From positions 33,657-97,656 of the IMG/VR virus record IMGVR_UViG_3300035701_000010: a stretch of 64,000 nucleotides of DNA; one strand, given 5' to 3'. This DNA comes from a virus. The notes beneath the pieces are model-generated. The model saw only the letters and a list, made by a program, of their open reading frames with translations. It did no database searches and was not told where the DNA came from. The position numbers were made by a program, and so were the translations under genes. This document shows, piece by piece, positions 44,408 to 51,404 of this stretch (positions are counted from its first letter, which is position 1; each line of letters starts with the position of its first letter).

Positions 44408-45580
44408 ATGAAGAAAAACAAAAAGAAGATGGCTCAGTTGACCAAATATACGGCTGATAGATTCTTCAGCATAGTTTCTGTTGAAGATATTGTCGATCTT
44501 GATGATACGTCAGCGGTAGACATTGAGATGCTTCGAGTGGGTACGTTTAAGCACAAGGCGTATGGGGAATTGAAAATAACTGCTGAAATGCTCGAAGCGA
44601 TGGTTAAAAACTTTAACGATGAGGTAATTGGTAGAGAGGTTAGTTTTGATTGGAATCACAAGGCCGAAGAGGCTTCAGGTTGGCTCAAGGATCTAAAAGT
44701 AGAAGATGGTAAGTTGATTGGAACAACAGAACTTACCGACAAGGGAATTGGAAGTATTTCTGCAAAGGAATACGGCTATTTCAGCATTGAGTACAGTGAT
44801 AACTATGTTGATGCTGAAACGGGTGATGAGTATGGCCCTACAATCCTTGGTGGAGCTTTAACCAATCGACCTTTCATGACTAAACTGAAGAAAATCGAAT
44901 TTTCTTCTAAAGATGATGATGTTTCACTTTATCGGTTTGGAAAATCAGAAACTCAACAAGACGACGATGACGACGACGAGGAGGATAAATCAATGGAAGT
45001 TAAAGACAAAAAAGTTGTGGTAGAGGAGCCGATTGTGAGAACTCCTGTTAAAAAGGTTGAGGATGATGAGGGCGTCAAAAAGGCAGAGGCTGATAAGGAC
45101 GACAAGAAACTTATGGAATTCATCGACGAGCAGAAGAAAGAGATGAAGACCATGAAAGACAGCATTGTCGCTCTTCAGGAAGAAAACAAAGCCCTTCGCA
45201 ATGACAGCGATGCCAGCAAGGGTCATGCTCGCAAAATGGAAGTGCAGGTTATTTGCGAGAAACTTTTGAGGGACGATCATCATCATCCAGCGGTGGTGGC
45301 AATTGCCAAAGAGCTCATGCTCAATGATGGCGGAGCTAAATTGGTCAAGCTGACTGAGAAAAGTGGCGATAAAGAAGTGCAGGTGGAGTACACTCTGACA
45401 AAGGTCGTTGAAAAACTTCTGGAAGCTATTCCCGCTAGTCAGAGAGCAAATTACACAGAGAAAACTACAACTTCTTCTGAGAAGGAAGTTACAGAGGAAG
45501 ATCAGAAGAAGATGGAAGACAGGGCGATCGATAGAGCAAAGGCCAAAAAGGGTCTTAAGCTTGCCGTTAAGAATGGCTAG
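44408..45580 (+). CDS. head maturation protease with C-terminal scaffold, 390 aa
   Basis: The N-terminal 170 residues match the Mu gpI-type prohead protease: GREVSFDWNHKAEEASGWL, TTELTDKGIGSISAKEYGYF and SIEY. Residues 185-196 are a run of Asp and Glu. The C-terminal half is a charged coiled coil (EQKKEMKTMKDSIVALQEEN) of scaffold type. Such fused protease-scaffolds process the prohead from inside. GGAGG lies close to the ATG at 44408. The protease match is by motif and position; catalytic residues are not assigned. Confidence 0.85.
   Translation: MKKNKKKMAQLTKYTADRFFSIVSVEDIVDLDDTSAVDIEMLRVGTFKHKAYGELKITAEMLEAMVKNFNDEVIGREVSFDWNHKAEEASGWLKDLKVEDGKLIGTTELTDKGIGSISAKEYGYFSIEYSDNYVDAETGDEYGPTILGGALTNRPFMTKLKKIEFSSKDDDVSLYRFGKSETQQDDDDDDEEDKSMEVKDKKVVVEEPIVRTPVKKVEDDEGVKKAEADKDDKKLMEFIDEQKKEMKTMKDSIVALQEENKALRNDSDASKGHARKMEVQVICEKLLRDDHHHPAVVAIAKELMLNDGGAKLVKLTEKSGDKEVQVEYTLTKVVEKLLEAIPASQRANYTEKTTTSSEKEVTEEDQKKMEDRAIDRAKAKKGLKLAVKNG
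44993..45580 (+). CDS. nested scaffold start inside the protease gene, 195 aa
   Basis: GAGGAGG lies 8 bases before an in-frame ATG at 44993 (MEVKDKKVVVEE), giving the C-terminal scaffold alone. This mirrors lambda C/Nu3, where the scaffold is translated from an internal start of the protease gene. Not proven; the SD strength and exact domain boundary are the evidence. Confidence 0.6.
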   Translation: MEVKDKKVVVEEPIVRTPVKKVEDDEGVKKAEADKDDKKLMEFIDEQKKEMKTMKDSIVALQEENKALRNDSDASKGHARKMEVQVICEKLLRDDHHHPAVVAIAKELMLNDGGAKLVKLTEKSGDKEVQVEYTLTKVVEKLLEAIPASQRANYTEKTTTSSEKEVTEEDQKKMEDRAIDRAKAKKGLKLAVKNG

Positions 45581-45590
45581 GAGTTAGGTA

Positions 45591-46148
45591 ATGTATCCTT
45601 CAAGTGGATTTGGTCGGCAATCTCAATATTATGATTCTGAGATTCTTCTAGATGGAACGTATCAGGTATCTTCTGTTATTATTGATTCGTCGTCTAGAGA
45701 TTTGACGAATGTTGCTGACCCGACCATTTTGAGAAAAGGGTTGCTCCTAGCGAAATCAACTGTTCTTGGTGGTAAGTATATTCCATTGGATACCTCTGAT
45801 GGATATCTTAATGGAGTAACTCCCACACAATTCATGCCTGATGTTGTGGTCTTAGCTAGAGAAGAACATATTCAATATGACTACATCATGGGATTGAGGC
45901 GAAGAAGAGTTATTCCGTTTGCTAATCGGGTTGTTCCTGTTTATTTCCACTGTCATATTTATGACACGAAGATTTATCATAACAACAGCGATTTAATCGC
46001 AATAACTGAAGATCAATGGATGCTTTGTCAAAGGATTACTCTGGTGAGTATTAATATGTATAAATTTGTTCCGTCAGATACCACAATAAGATCTTTGTTG
46101 TGGAATCTTGGTGAAGAAACAATTTTGACAGATACTGACATCAACTAG
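45591..46148 (+). CDS. lambda D-like head decoration protein 1, 185 aa
   Basis: Y-D-S-E-I-L-L-D-G-T-Y-Q-V-S-S-V-I-I-D opens a fold like gpD; then LRKGLLLAKSTVLGGKYIPL and TPTQFMPDVVVLA match the next gene. gpD-type trimers stud the capsid threefold positions. Extra residues near 110-140 (GLRRRRVIPFAN) are absent from the neighbour. TAGGAG precedes the start. Confidence 0.8.
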   Translation: MYPSSGFGRQSQYYDSEILLDGTYQVSSVIIDSSSRDLTNVADPTILRKGLLLAKSTVLGGKYIPLDTSDGYLNGVTPTQFMPDVVVLAREEHIQYDYIMGLRRRRVIPFANRVVPVYFHCHIYDTKIYHNNSDLIAITEDQWMLCQRITLVSINMYKFVPSDTTIRSLLWNLGEETILTDTDIN

Positions 46149-46161
46149 GAGGTATTAAATT

Positions 46162-46605
46162 ATGAAGCCGGGATATGTGTTTCAAACTGGTCAGTTCGAA
46201 AGTGAAATTCTTGCCAGCGGTGATTTTCAGCTGGTGAGTATTACTCTTGACTCTTTGGCGAGATATGCCCCTGCGGTCTACACTGACGGTTCCAATACAA
46301 AGATTATTCCTAAAGGAACGCTTGTTACGAAGGATACTGATCTTTCAGATGGGACCTATTTGCCGATCAATACTCGGGCAAGCTTCAACGATCTTAACGG
46401 TACGCCCACTCAGTTTATGAAGGATGCGGTGGTGTTGGCTGAGTCTGTGGACGTTTCAAACGGAGATGTGGTGGTCAAGGCGTATTGGGCTGGAACATTC
46501 AAGTGGACCAAGATCAGATACAACTACATGGGCACAACGACAATCACGTTGGCTCAGTGTGCAGCGTGTCAAAGACTGAAATTCATTGATGGTCCTTCTG
46601 CGTAA
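46162..46605 (+). CDS. lambda D-like head decoration protein 2, 147 aa
   Basis: Paralogue of the previous gene: FESEILASGDFQLVSITLDS, then PKGTLVTKDTDL and TPTQFMKDAVVLAES. Shorter and without the basic insertion. GGAGGT precedes the start. A tandem pair suggests two kinds of decoration or stepwise binding. Confidence 0.85.
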   Translation: MKPGYVFQTGQFESEILASGDFQLVSITLDSLARYAPAVYTDGSNTKIIPKGTLVTKDTDLSDGTYLPINTRASFNDLNGTPTQFMKDAVVLAESVDVSNGDVVVKAYWAGTFKWTKIRYNYMGTTTITLAQCAACQRLKFIDGPSA

Positions 46606-46643
46606 TTATGATGAGCGGTAGTGATTAGCCATTGCTATGAGAT

Positions 46644-46817
46644 ATGTTTCCAAAAAAACTAAGGAAAAGATTTCTAAATCACTTAAGAAATTTTTCCTTG
46701 AGAATCCAGAACGGAGACATTTTGGAAATAAATCGAATAGAGGTAAAAGATATAACTTTTTCTATTTGGTCTGAAGATCAGGTATTTAAACATAAAATAA
46801 GAAGGCCAATAAATTAG
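46644..46817 (+). CDS. possible small protein, 57 aa
   Basis: Frame from ATG 46644 (MFPKKLRKRF) encodes a basic start and a beta-like second half (ILEINRIEVKDITFSIWSED); its TAG overlaps the AGGAGG of the capsid gene, which is typical of real genes here. An overlapping 45-residue frame (46637-46774, MRYVSKKTKEKISK) resembles a NUMOD3-like segment of homing endonucleases. No clear SD for either, so only one or neither may be used. Confidence 0.4.
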   Translation: MFPKKLRKRFLNHLRNFSLRIQNGDILEINRIEVKDITFSIWSEDQVFKHKIRRPIN

Positions 46818-46829
46818 GAGGTAGTAAAT

Positions 46830-48068
46830 ATGGACGCTTTGGTAAATAATCCTCTTCTACAGCCCCGATATTTGATGAAAGTGATCGACGATATACCAGC
46901 CCTCACAAATGTCTATCGTGGACAGGAAATGTTCCCACTTACAACTCAGCCCGGACCTCGGGTTGAATGGGATATCAGACGCCCTCTCGGTGGAATGACG
47001 CAAGCGGTGGCTCGTGGTGCTGAGTCTCCTGTTATCCATCGGAGGGGAGTCGGTCAGGCGGCATTTGAGCCTGCCCATTTCCGTGAAAAAGTAATTCTTG
47101 GCGAGTCTGATGTTACGACTCTTAGAAAACTCGGCACATGGGAACAGAGAGAAACCGCCGCTGAGATGATCGCAGGCATCATGCTCGATCTTAACTCTCG
47201 TCTCGAAACTCGTATTGAGTGGATGAGATGGCAGCCAGTGGTGAACAATGCTCTGACCATTAACGAAAACAAGGTTCAGTTTACCGTGAATTACAACATG
47301 CCCACAAGACAGAGGCCGACGGCTTCTCCGTTGTGGTCTGTGTACGCCACGGCTGATCCGATTAACGATATTCAGACATGGCTTCGGTTGGCCAGAGGGT
47401 CTGGTGGTGTTCCTAAGAAATTTTGGTTTAGCTCGTTGGTTGAGCTTCACCTGTTCAGGAATGCTAGAATTTTGAGTCTCATCGACCGTATTTTCCATTC
47501 TGCTAATGTGGGTTTGATTAGCAAGGAAATTTTGTCAACCATTATGAAAACCTACATCGGGAACTATGAGTATGAGGTTTACGATGCGGGTTATAATCTG
47601 ATCACCTATACGGCGGCTGCTCAAGCCGCTGGTGGGGTCACCACGTTGGCAGTGGACGACGCAACAGGGTATGCGACTGGCGATGTCGTTCAGATTTCAG
47701 CGGCCGATGAGAGTGCTGAGGAAAATATGACTGTCCTTAGCGTTTCTGGCAACACGATTAACTTTACGGGTTCGACGGTTACGGGCACCTATCCTGCCAA
47801 TAGTATGATCAGGTGTTACAAGACCTTCCTTCCTGACAATGTCTTCATCATCGAAATGTCATTTCCCGCTGGGTCTGGTACGGTGGGTGAGGTTATTAGC
47901 GTGGATGCGGTTTACGGGGCTGGAAATCTTATGAATCCAGTTCCTGGAAAATTTGCTGAAACGATTTTCCTCATGAAAGATCCTAAACAGATCGAGATCA
48001 TTTGCGGGATTAACGCTCTTCCTGTTCTTTATCGGAAGAGAGGGTTTGTAACAGCGACTATCGCGTAA
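46830..48068 (+). CDS. major capsid protein (lambda gpE family), 412 aa
   Basis: Builds the icosahedral shell. gpE-type signature: VYRGQEMFPLTTQPGPRVEW near the start, ETRIEWMRWQ, and FHSANVGLISKEILSTIMKT followed by YEVYDAGYN. Residues about 258-330 (TTLAVDDATGYATGDVVQIS, MTVLSVSGNTINFTGSTV) form an extra beta domain inserted before FLPDNVFIIEMS; such insertions protrude from the shell. TAGGAGG precedes the start. Confidence 0.88.
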   Translation: MDALVNNPLLQPRYLMKVIDDIPALTNVYRGQEMFPLTTQPGPRVEWDIRRPLGGMTQAVARGAESPVIHRRGVGQAAFEPAHFREKVILGESDVTTLRKLGTWEQRETAAEMIAGIMLDLNSRLETRIEWMRWQPVVNNALTINENKVQFTVNYNMPTRQRPTASPLWSVYATADPINDIQTWLRLARGSGGVPKKFWFSSLVELHLFRNARILSLIDRIFHSANVGLISKEILSTIMKTYIGNYEYEVYDAGYNLITYTAAAQAAGGVTTLAVDDATGYATGDVVQISAADESAEENMTVLSVSGNTINFTGSTVTGTYPANSMIRCYKTFLPDNVFIIEMSFPAGSGTVGEVISVDAVYGAGNLMNPVPGKFAETIFLMKDPKQIEIICGINALPVLYRKRGFVTATIA

Positions 48069-48074
48069 TTATCT

Positions 48075-48090
48075 AGGTTTGGCTAAACCT
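48075..48090 (+). other. small hairpin after the capsid gene
   Basis: AGGTTT/AAACCT with loop GGCT, just after the capsid stop; no U-run, so termination is doubtful. Confidence 0.5.
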
Positions 48091-48099
48091 ACAACATTT

Positions 48100-48118
48100 A
48101 TATTCCTTGCGACGTACA
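48100..48118. repeat. 19-bp inverted repeat, left copy
   Basis: ATATTCCTTGCGACGTACA. The exact reverse complement stands at 51363-51381. It lies between the capsid stop and the next SD. Confidence 0.98.
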
Positions 48119-48137
48119 GAGTAGAAAAGGAGGGCGT

Positions 48138-48500
48138 ATGAGCACAAAAGGTAGATCGGTAATGATTCTGTTTCCGGGACTTACTCATGCTGGCAAGCTG
48201 TATGATTATGGAGATATAGAAAAAGATCCTGATGATTTCCTTCTAAGTGCTGCCAGTAGTAAGGAAACCATGTTCCATAGAGATAGTAACAAACAAGTCA
48301 GGATGTGCAAGTTTGTCGGCAGTGACACAAGAGTTCCTGAAACGGATGTTGAAATTGATGACGTTGTAGACGATTTGGAAGACATGATGGGGCCAGAACT
48401 TGAACTTCTGGCCATATCATCCGGTCTTCAAAAGAAGAAAACTAAAGAGCTTGACAAGAAACAATTGAAAAAAGTTATCAGGTTTTTTAGGAGGCTTTAA
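48138..48500 (+). CDS. hypothetical head-neck module protein, 120 aa
   Basis: AAGGAGG precedes the start. Small beta-like N-terminus, acidic middle (DVEIDDVVDDLEDMMGPELE) and basic helical C-terminus (KKQLKKVIRFFRRL). Its place after capsid fits a head-completion or connector accessory. No family recognised. Confidence 0.7.
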   Translation: MSTKGRSVMILFPGLTHAGKLYDYGDIEKDPDDFLLSAASSKETMFHRDSNKQVRMCKFVGSDTRVPETDVEIDDVVDDLEDMMGPELELLAISSGLQKKKTKELDKKQLKKVIRFFRRL

Positions 48501-49327
48501 TGGGCTATTGTACGGTAGATGATGTAAAGCGACTTCTTCGGATTTTGGACAGTTCGACGAATAACCAGTATAAGGTTCGCTTGTCTGATTCCCATACGGT
48601 TCCAGAATCCTTTGATACCAATCAAGGGACTGGAACCTTTTTGGGAGTTACTCAGATTAGGGATGATTATGCTGGAAGCGAGATGTGGCATGTTAAATTT
48701 TCCGATGGAAGTCGCTTTCTTCTCTACCGTGGAGACGGGCAGTTAAGTTGTGATGGAACAGGAAATATTTATCATGACTTTACTTCTTTGTCTACCAATA
48801 TTATAATCTTTAAAGATCGATGGGCTGGAACCTTCTTGGCTGATGATCGATTTAAATTTAGAACTGACTCAAACATTTCTATTGACGATACCATTGAATT
48901 TATCGATGACAGTGAAGTAATCATCGACAATATGTTGAATAAGTTTATTGAGAATACGGATCCGATGGAACCTATGTTTACGGAGGAAAATGCTCCGAGA
49001 GCAATTAGAAAAGCATCGGCTTACATCACCGCCAATTTGGTTTTTACTTCGGCGTTTTCAACCGTATCTACAGAAAACGTTCCTACTCTAGTTAGAAGAT
49101 GGTATAATCTAGGAAACAATCTGGTTGAGCAATTCTTGCAAACCATTTATGGCAAAGGGCTTCAGAAATTCATTGGATACCCTAGATTTGTTTCAAGACA
49201 ACCTTTGTTTACCAAAGTGGGGATACAAGAAACGGCTGGCATTGATAGTTCTCCAGGAGAAGTGGAGGCTCAAAACGTTGAGTACGATCGCGATTTCAAT
49301 ACTAAAGAATCGGTTGGAGCAGATTAA
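48500..49327 (+). CDS. probable head-tail connector, 275 aa
   Basis: Starts MGYCTVDDVKRLL, the opening typical of connector (gp6-like/adaptor) proteins, and continues at DDTIEFIDDSEVIIDNMLNK with a helical bundle. A beta-rich insertion (residues 20-115) separates the two parts. Position between capsid and tail genes agrees. The start overlaps the previous stop. Confidence 0.6.
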   Translation: MGYCTVDDVKRLLRILDSSTNNQYKVRLSDSHTVPESFDTNQGTGTFLGVTQIRDDYAGSEMWHVKFSDGSRFLLYRGDGQLSCDGTGNIYHDFTSLSTNIIIFKDRWAGTFLADDRFKFRTDSNISIDDTIEFIDDSEVIIDNMLNKFIENTDPMEPMFTEENAPRAIRKASAYITANLVFTSAFSTVSTENVPTLVRRWYNLGNNLVEQFLQTIYGKGLQKFIGYPRFVSRQPLFTKVGIQETAGIDSSPGEVEAQNVEYDRDFNTKESVGAD

Positions 49328-50892
49328 TGGTTAAAAGATATCAAGGCAGGGGATATAAATCTGAATATATTCCAGAGAAAGAAATTGAGAAACCCATAGA
49401 GGTCGATAAGGGTCGTTCTGAACTTGTTGTTAGTCTTAATGATGTTAATGTTTCTGATGATTTTCATGAATATGTAAAAACTCCTGAGGAAATATTGTTA
49501 GAACAAGAGGCCGAGGAACAAGGTCAACCTGAGGGCGGAGCCGATTTAAAAAGGATTGAAGCAGCGTTTGTTGGAAAAACCCCTGTTGAAAGAAAATCTA
49601 TGGCTGAAGAAATTGTTTCTCATATGGAATCTATGGGGTTTCATGGTGTTCGTGAAGATCGTTTAGTTGGGATTGCTCAAGTATTAGAGACGACCATTAG
49701 AGAAGCTTTTCCTAACAAAGAATCTGCATACCTTAAAAAGACTGAAGCGTTTAGCGCCACATGTGAATTAGATTTAACTGACGTGAATCTTTTTATTGAA
49801 AAGATGAGAAAAATTCAGCCATTGGACAAGGAAGATTTAGGGCATATTGCGAAAATCGTTTTTGGCAATAGAATTGCTTTGGATGGAATTCATGGCATTG
49901 TCAACGATTTCTTGACAGATCAGATAGAACAGTTGAAAAAGGTTAGTACAAGTGTGTCAACAAGTTATTACAAGCATCTTCTTTTTCTTACAAAACTTTT
50001 CAGTAATTTAGCTTCTGAAATTTCATCAATCATTAATGTCGTATCTATAAACAGGCAACATCACAATCCGGATCTTTTTAAAGCTTTTATCTTAGAGAAT
50101 AAAGACTTTTTTCTTAGTCGGTTAGGAGAAAGGGAAGATCTAGGTGAGTTTGCTTCATTTTTATACGATGAAGAGCAAAGAAAGGGAGAAGAGAGAAGAT
50201 CTAAATTGTCAATTATGGCTCATGGGTTTTTTGAAAAATCCGTTGGCCTAATTGATGAAATTCTTGAAACATTGTTCGCTTTAACTCGTTCAATAGATAG
50301 ATTGTCAAGCGAGTTACAACGGTTTATTAGTGGTGGAGATATTTCTAGATTTTTTGAATATCAACAAGAATTATCTCTAGCGGCAGAATCTGTTCAGAGT
50401 CAATGTACGAATACAATCAGTCATCTTGAAGATTTTTTAAAAGAAACGTTTTGGCTAGGGAAAATACTTCCACCAGGAGTTGCAGGATTTGGTTCTGGTT
50501 CTATTTCTCAAGGGGGCTTGTTGGTTGGAGTATTGGCAATGCTAAGGTCTGTTCATGGCCAGATGCATGTGGTTAGAAATTTTAGGGCTTACAAGATTGT
50601 TGGTGAGTCAGATTGGGAAACGCTAAAAAAAGAGTTGGATAGAAAAAGCAATAAACTTTCTTCTGTTGAAATGATTGGTTCTAAATACTCCAAAGAAGGA
50701 CCAGATTCTGCGTCATATATGCTTTATTTGGCCAAAGAGTTCACGCAAGGGTTATCCGATTACGGGTTTAGTTCGGAACAGATAGATGGAATTCGTGGGG
50801 TTGTGAGCAATGAATTTTTTGACCGAGCAGGAATTGATTCTGAAATTACCAACACAGTTGCTGATATGATTAGGGAGCATTTACAGAGTTAG
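49327..50892 (+). CDS. large helical protein of unknown function, 521 aa
   Basis: Almost all-helical after a disordered N-terminus (residues 1-65). No motif or family recognised. Glu/Lys-rich helices (FSNLASEISSIINVVSINRQ) and a Gly stretch near residue 387 (PGVAGFGSGSISQGG) break it into parts. It stands between a connector and a tail-terminator-like gene, so a virion or assembly role is likely. Start overlaps the previous stop by one base. Confidence 0.75.
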   Translation: MVKRYQGRGYKSEYIPEKEIEKPIEVDKGRSELVVSLNDVNVSDDFHEYVKTPEEILLEQEAEEQGQPEGGADLKRIEAAFVGKTPVERKSMAEEIVSHMESMGFHGVREDRLVGIAQVLETTIREAFPNKESAYLKKTEAFSATCELDLTDVNLFIEKMRKIQPLDKEDLGHIAKIVFGNRIALDGIHGIVNDFLTDQIEQLKKVSTSVSTSYYKHLLFLTKLFSNLASEISSIINVVSINRQHHNPDLFKAFILENKDFFLSRLGEREDLGEFASFLYDEEQRKGEERRSKLSIMAHGFFEKSVGLIDEILETLFALTRSIDRLSSELQRFISGGDISRFFEYQQELSLAAESVQSQCTNTISHLEDFLKETFWLGKILPPGVAGFGSGSISQGGLLVGVLAMLRSVHGQMHVVRNFRAYKIVGESDWETLKKELDRKSNKLSSVEMIGSKYSKEGPDSASYMLYLAKEFTQGLSDYGFSSEQIDGIRGVVSNEFFDRAGIDSEITNTVADMIREHLQS

Positions 50893-50893
50893 T

Positions 50894-51355
50894 ATGACTA
50901 TTCAATCTAATAATCTAGTTGATGAGTTTATTGCCAATTCAGCGGCTATTTTTTCTCCTTATTTTAAAGAGTTGGGTCTTAAAGAAGTATTTAAGGATGA
51001 TGTGCTCTTGATACCGACTATGCCTTCGTTGGCCATCTCCTGTACTTCCTTTTGGAGTGATTTAAAAACGATTGGCAGTACGAATGTGCGTTATGAATTC
51101 AGTTTTATAGGAAATCTTTGGTACTACCATTCCGCTCTTAACGAAGATTTGCATGTCAACTTAATTATGCGGAATGCCTATAGAATTGCGGAGCATGTGA
51201 TCAAGAATGCTTCGTTAAATGGGTGGCTTGTGAATACCAGAGCAACGGTGCGGTCTTGTGCTTTTATGCCTCGTAGGAGATCTGGGACGATCTTGGCAGC
51301 CGCTCGGATTACTTACATGGCACCGAATCAGCTAAGAGTAGATCAAATTTCTTAG
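50894..51355 (+). CDS. tail terminator/completion-like protein, 153 aa
   Basis: Pattern FSFIGNLWYYHSALNEDLHV followed by a helix (RNAYRIAEHVIKNASLNGWL) and a final strand (ILAAARITYMAP) resembles tail-terminator proteins that cap the tail tube. Directly precedes the tail tube gene. It begins one base after the previous stop. Identification is moderate. Confidence 0.55.
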   Translation: MTIQSNNLVDEFIANSAAIFSPYFKELGLKEVFKDDVLLIPTMPSLAISCTSFWSDLKTIGSTNVRYEFSFIGNLWYYHSALNEDLHVNLIMRNAYRIAEHVIKNASLNGWLVNTRATVRSCAFMPRRRSGTILAAARITYMAPNQLRVDQIS

Positions 51356-51362
51356 CCTGTTG

Positions 51363-51381
51363 TGTACGTCGCAAGGAATAT
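51363..51381. repeat. 19-bp inverted repeat, right copy
   Basis: TGTACGTCGCAAGGAATAT, the exact reverse complement of 48100-48118, between the terminator-like gene and the tail tube SD. Confidence 0.98.
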
Positions 51382-51404
51382 TTTGATTAACAGGAGGATT
51401 TCAA

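Noticed and set aside
46857-47498. 213-codon minus-strand frame
   Set aside because: Antisense to the major capsid gene; no SD.
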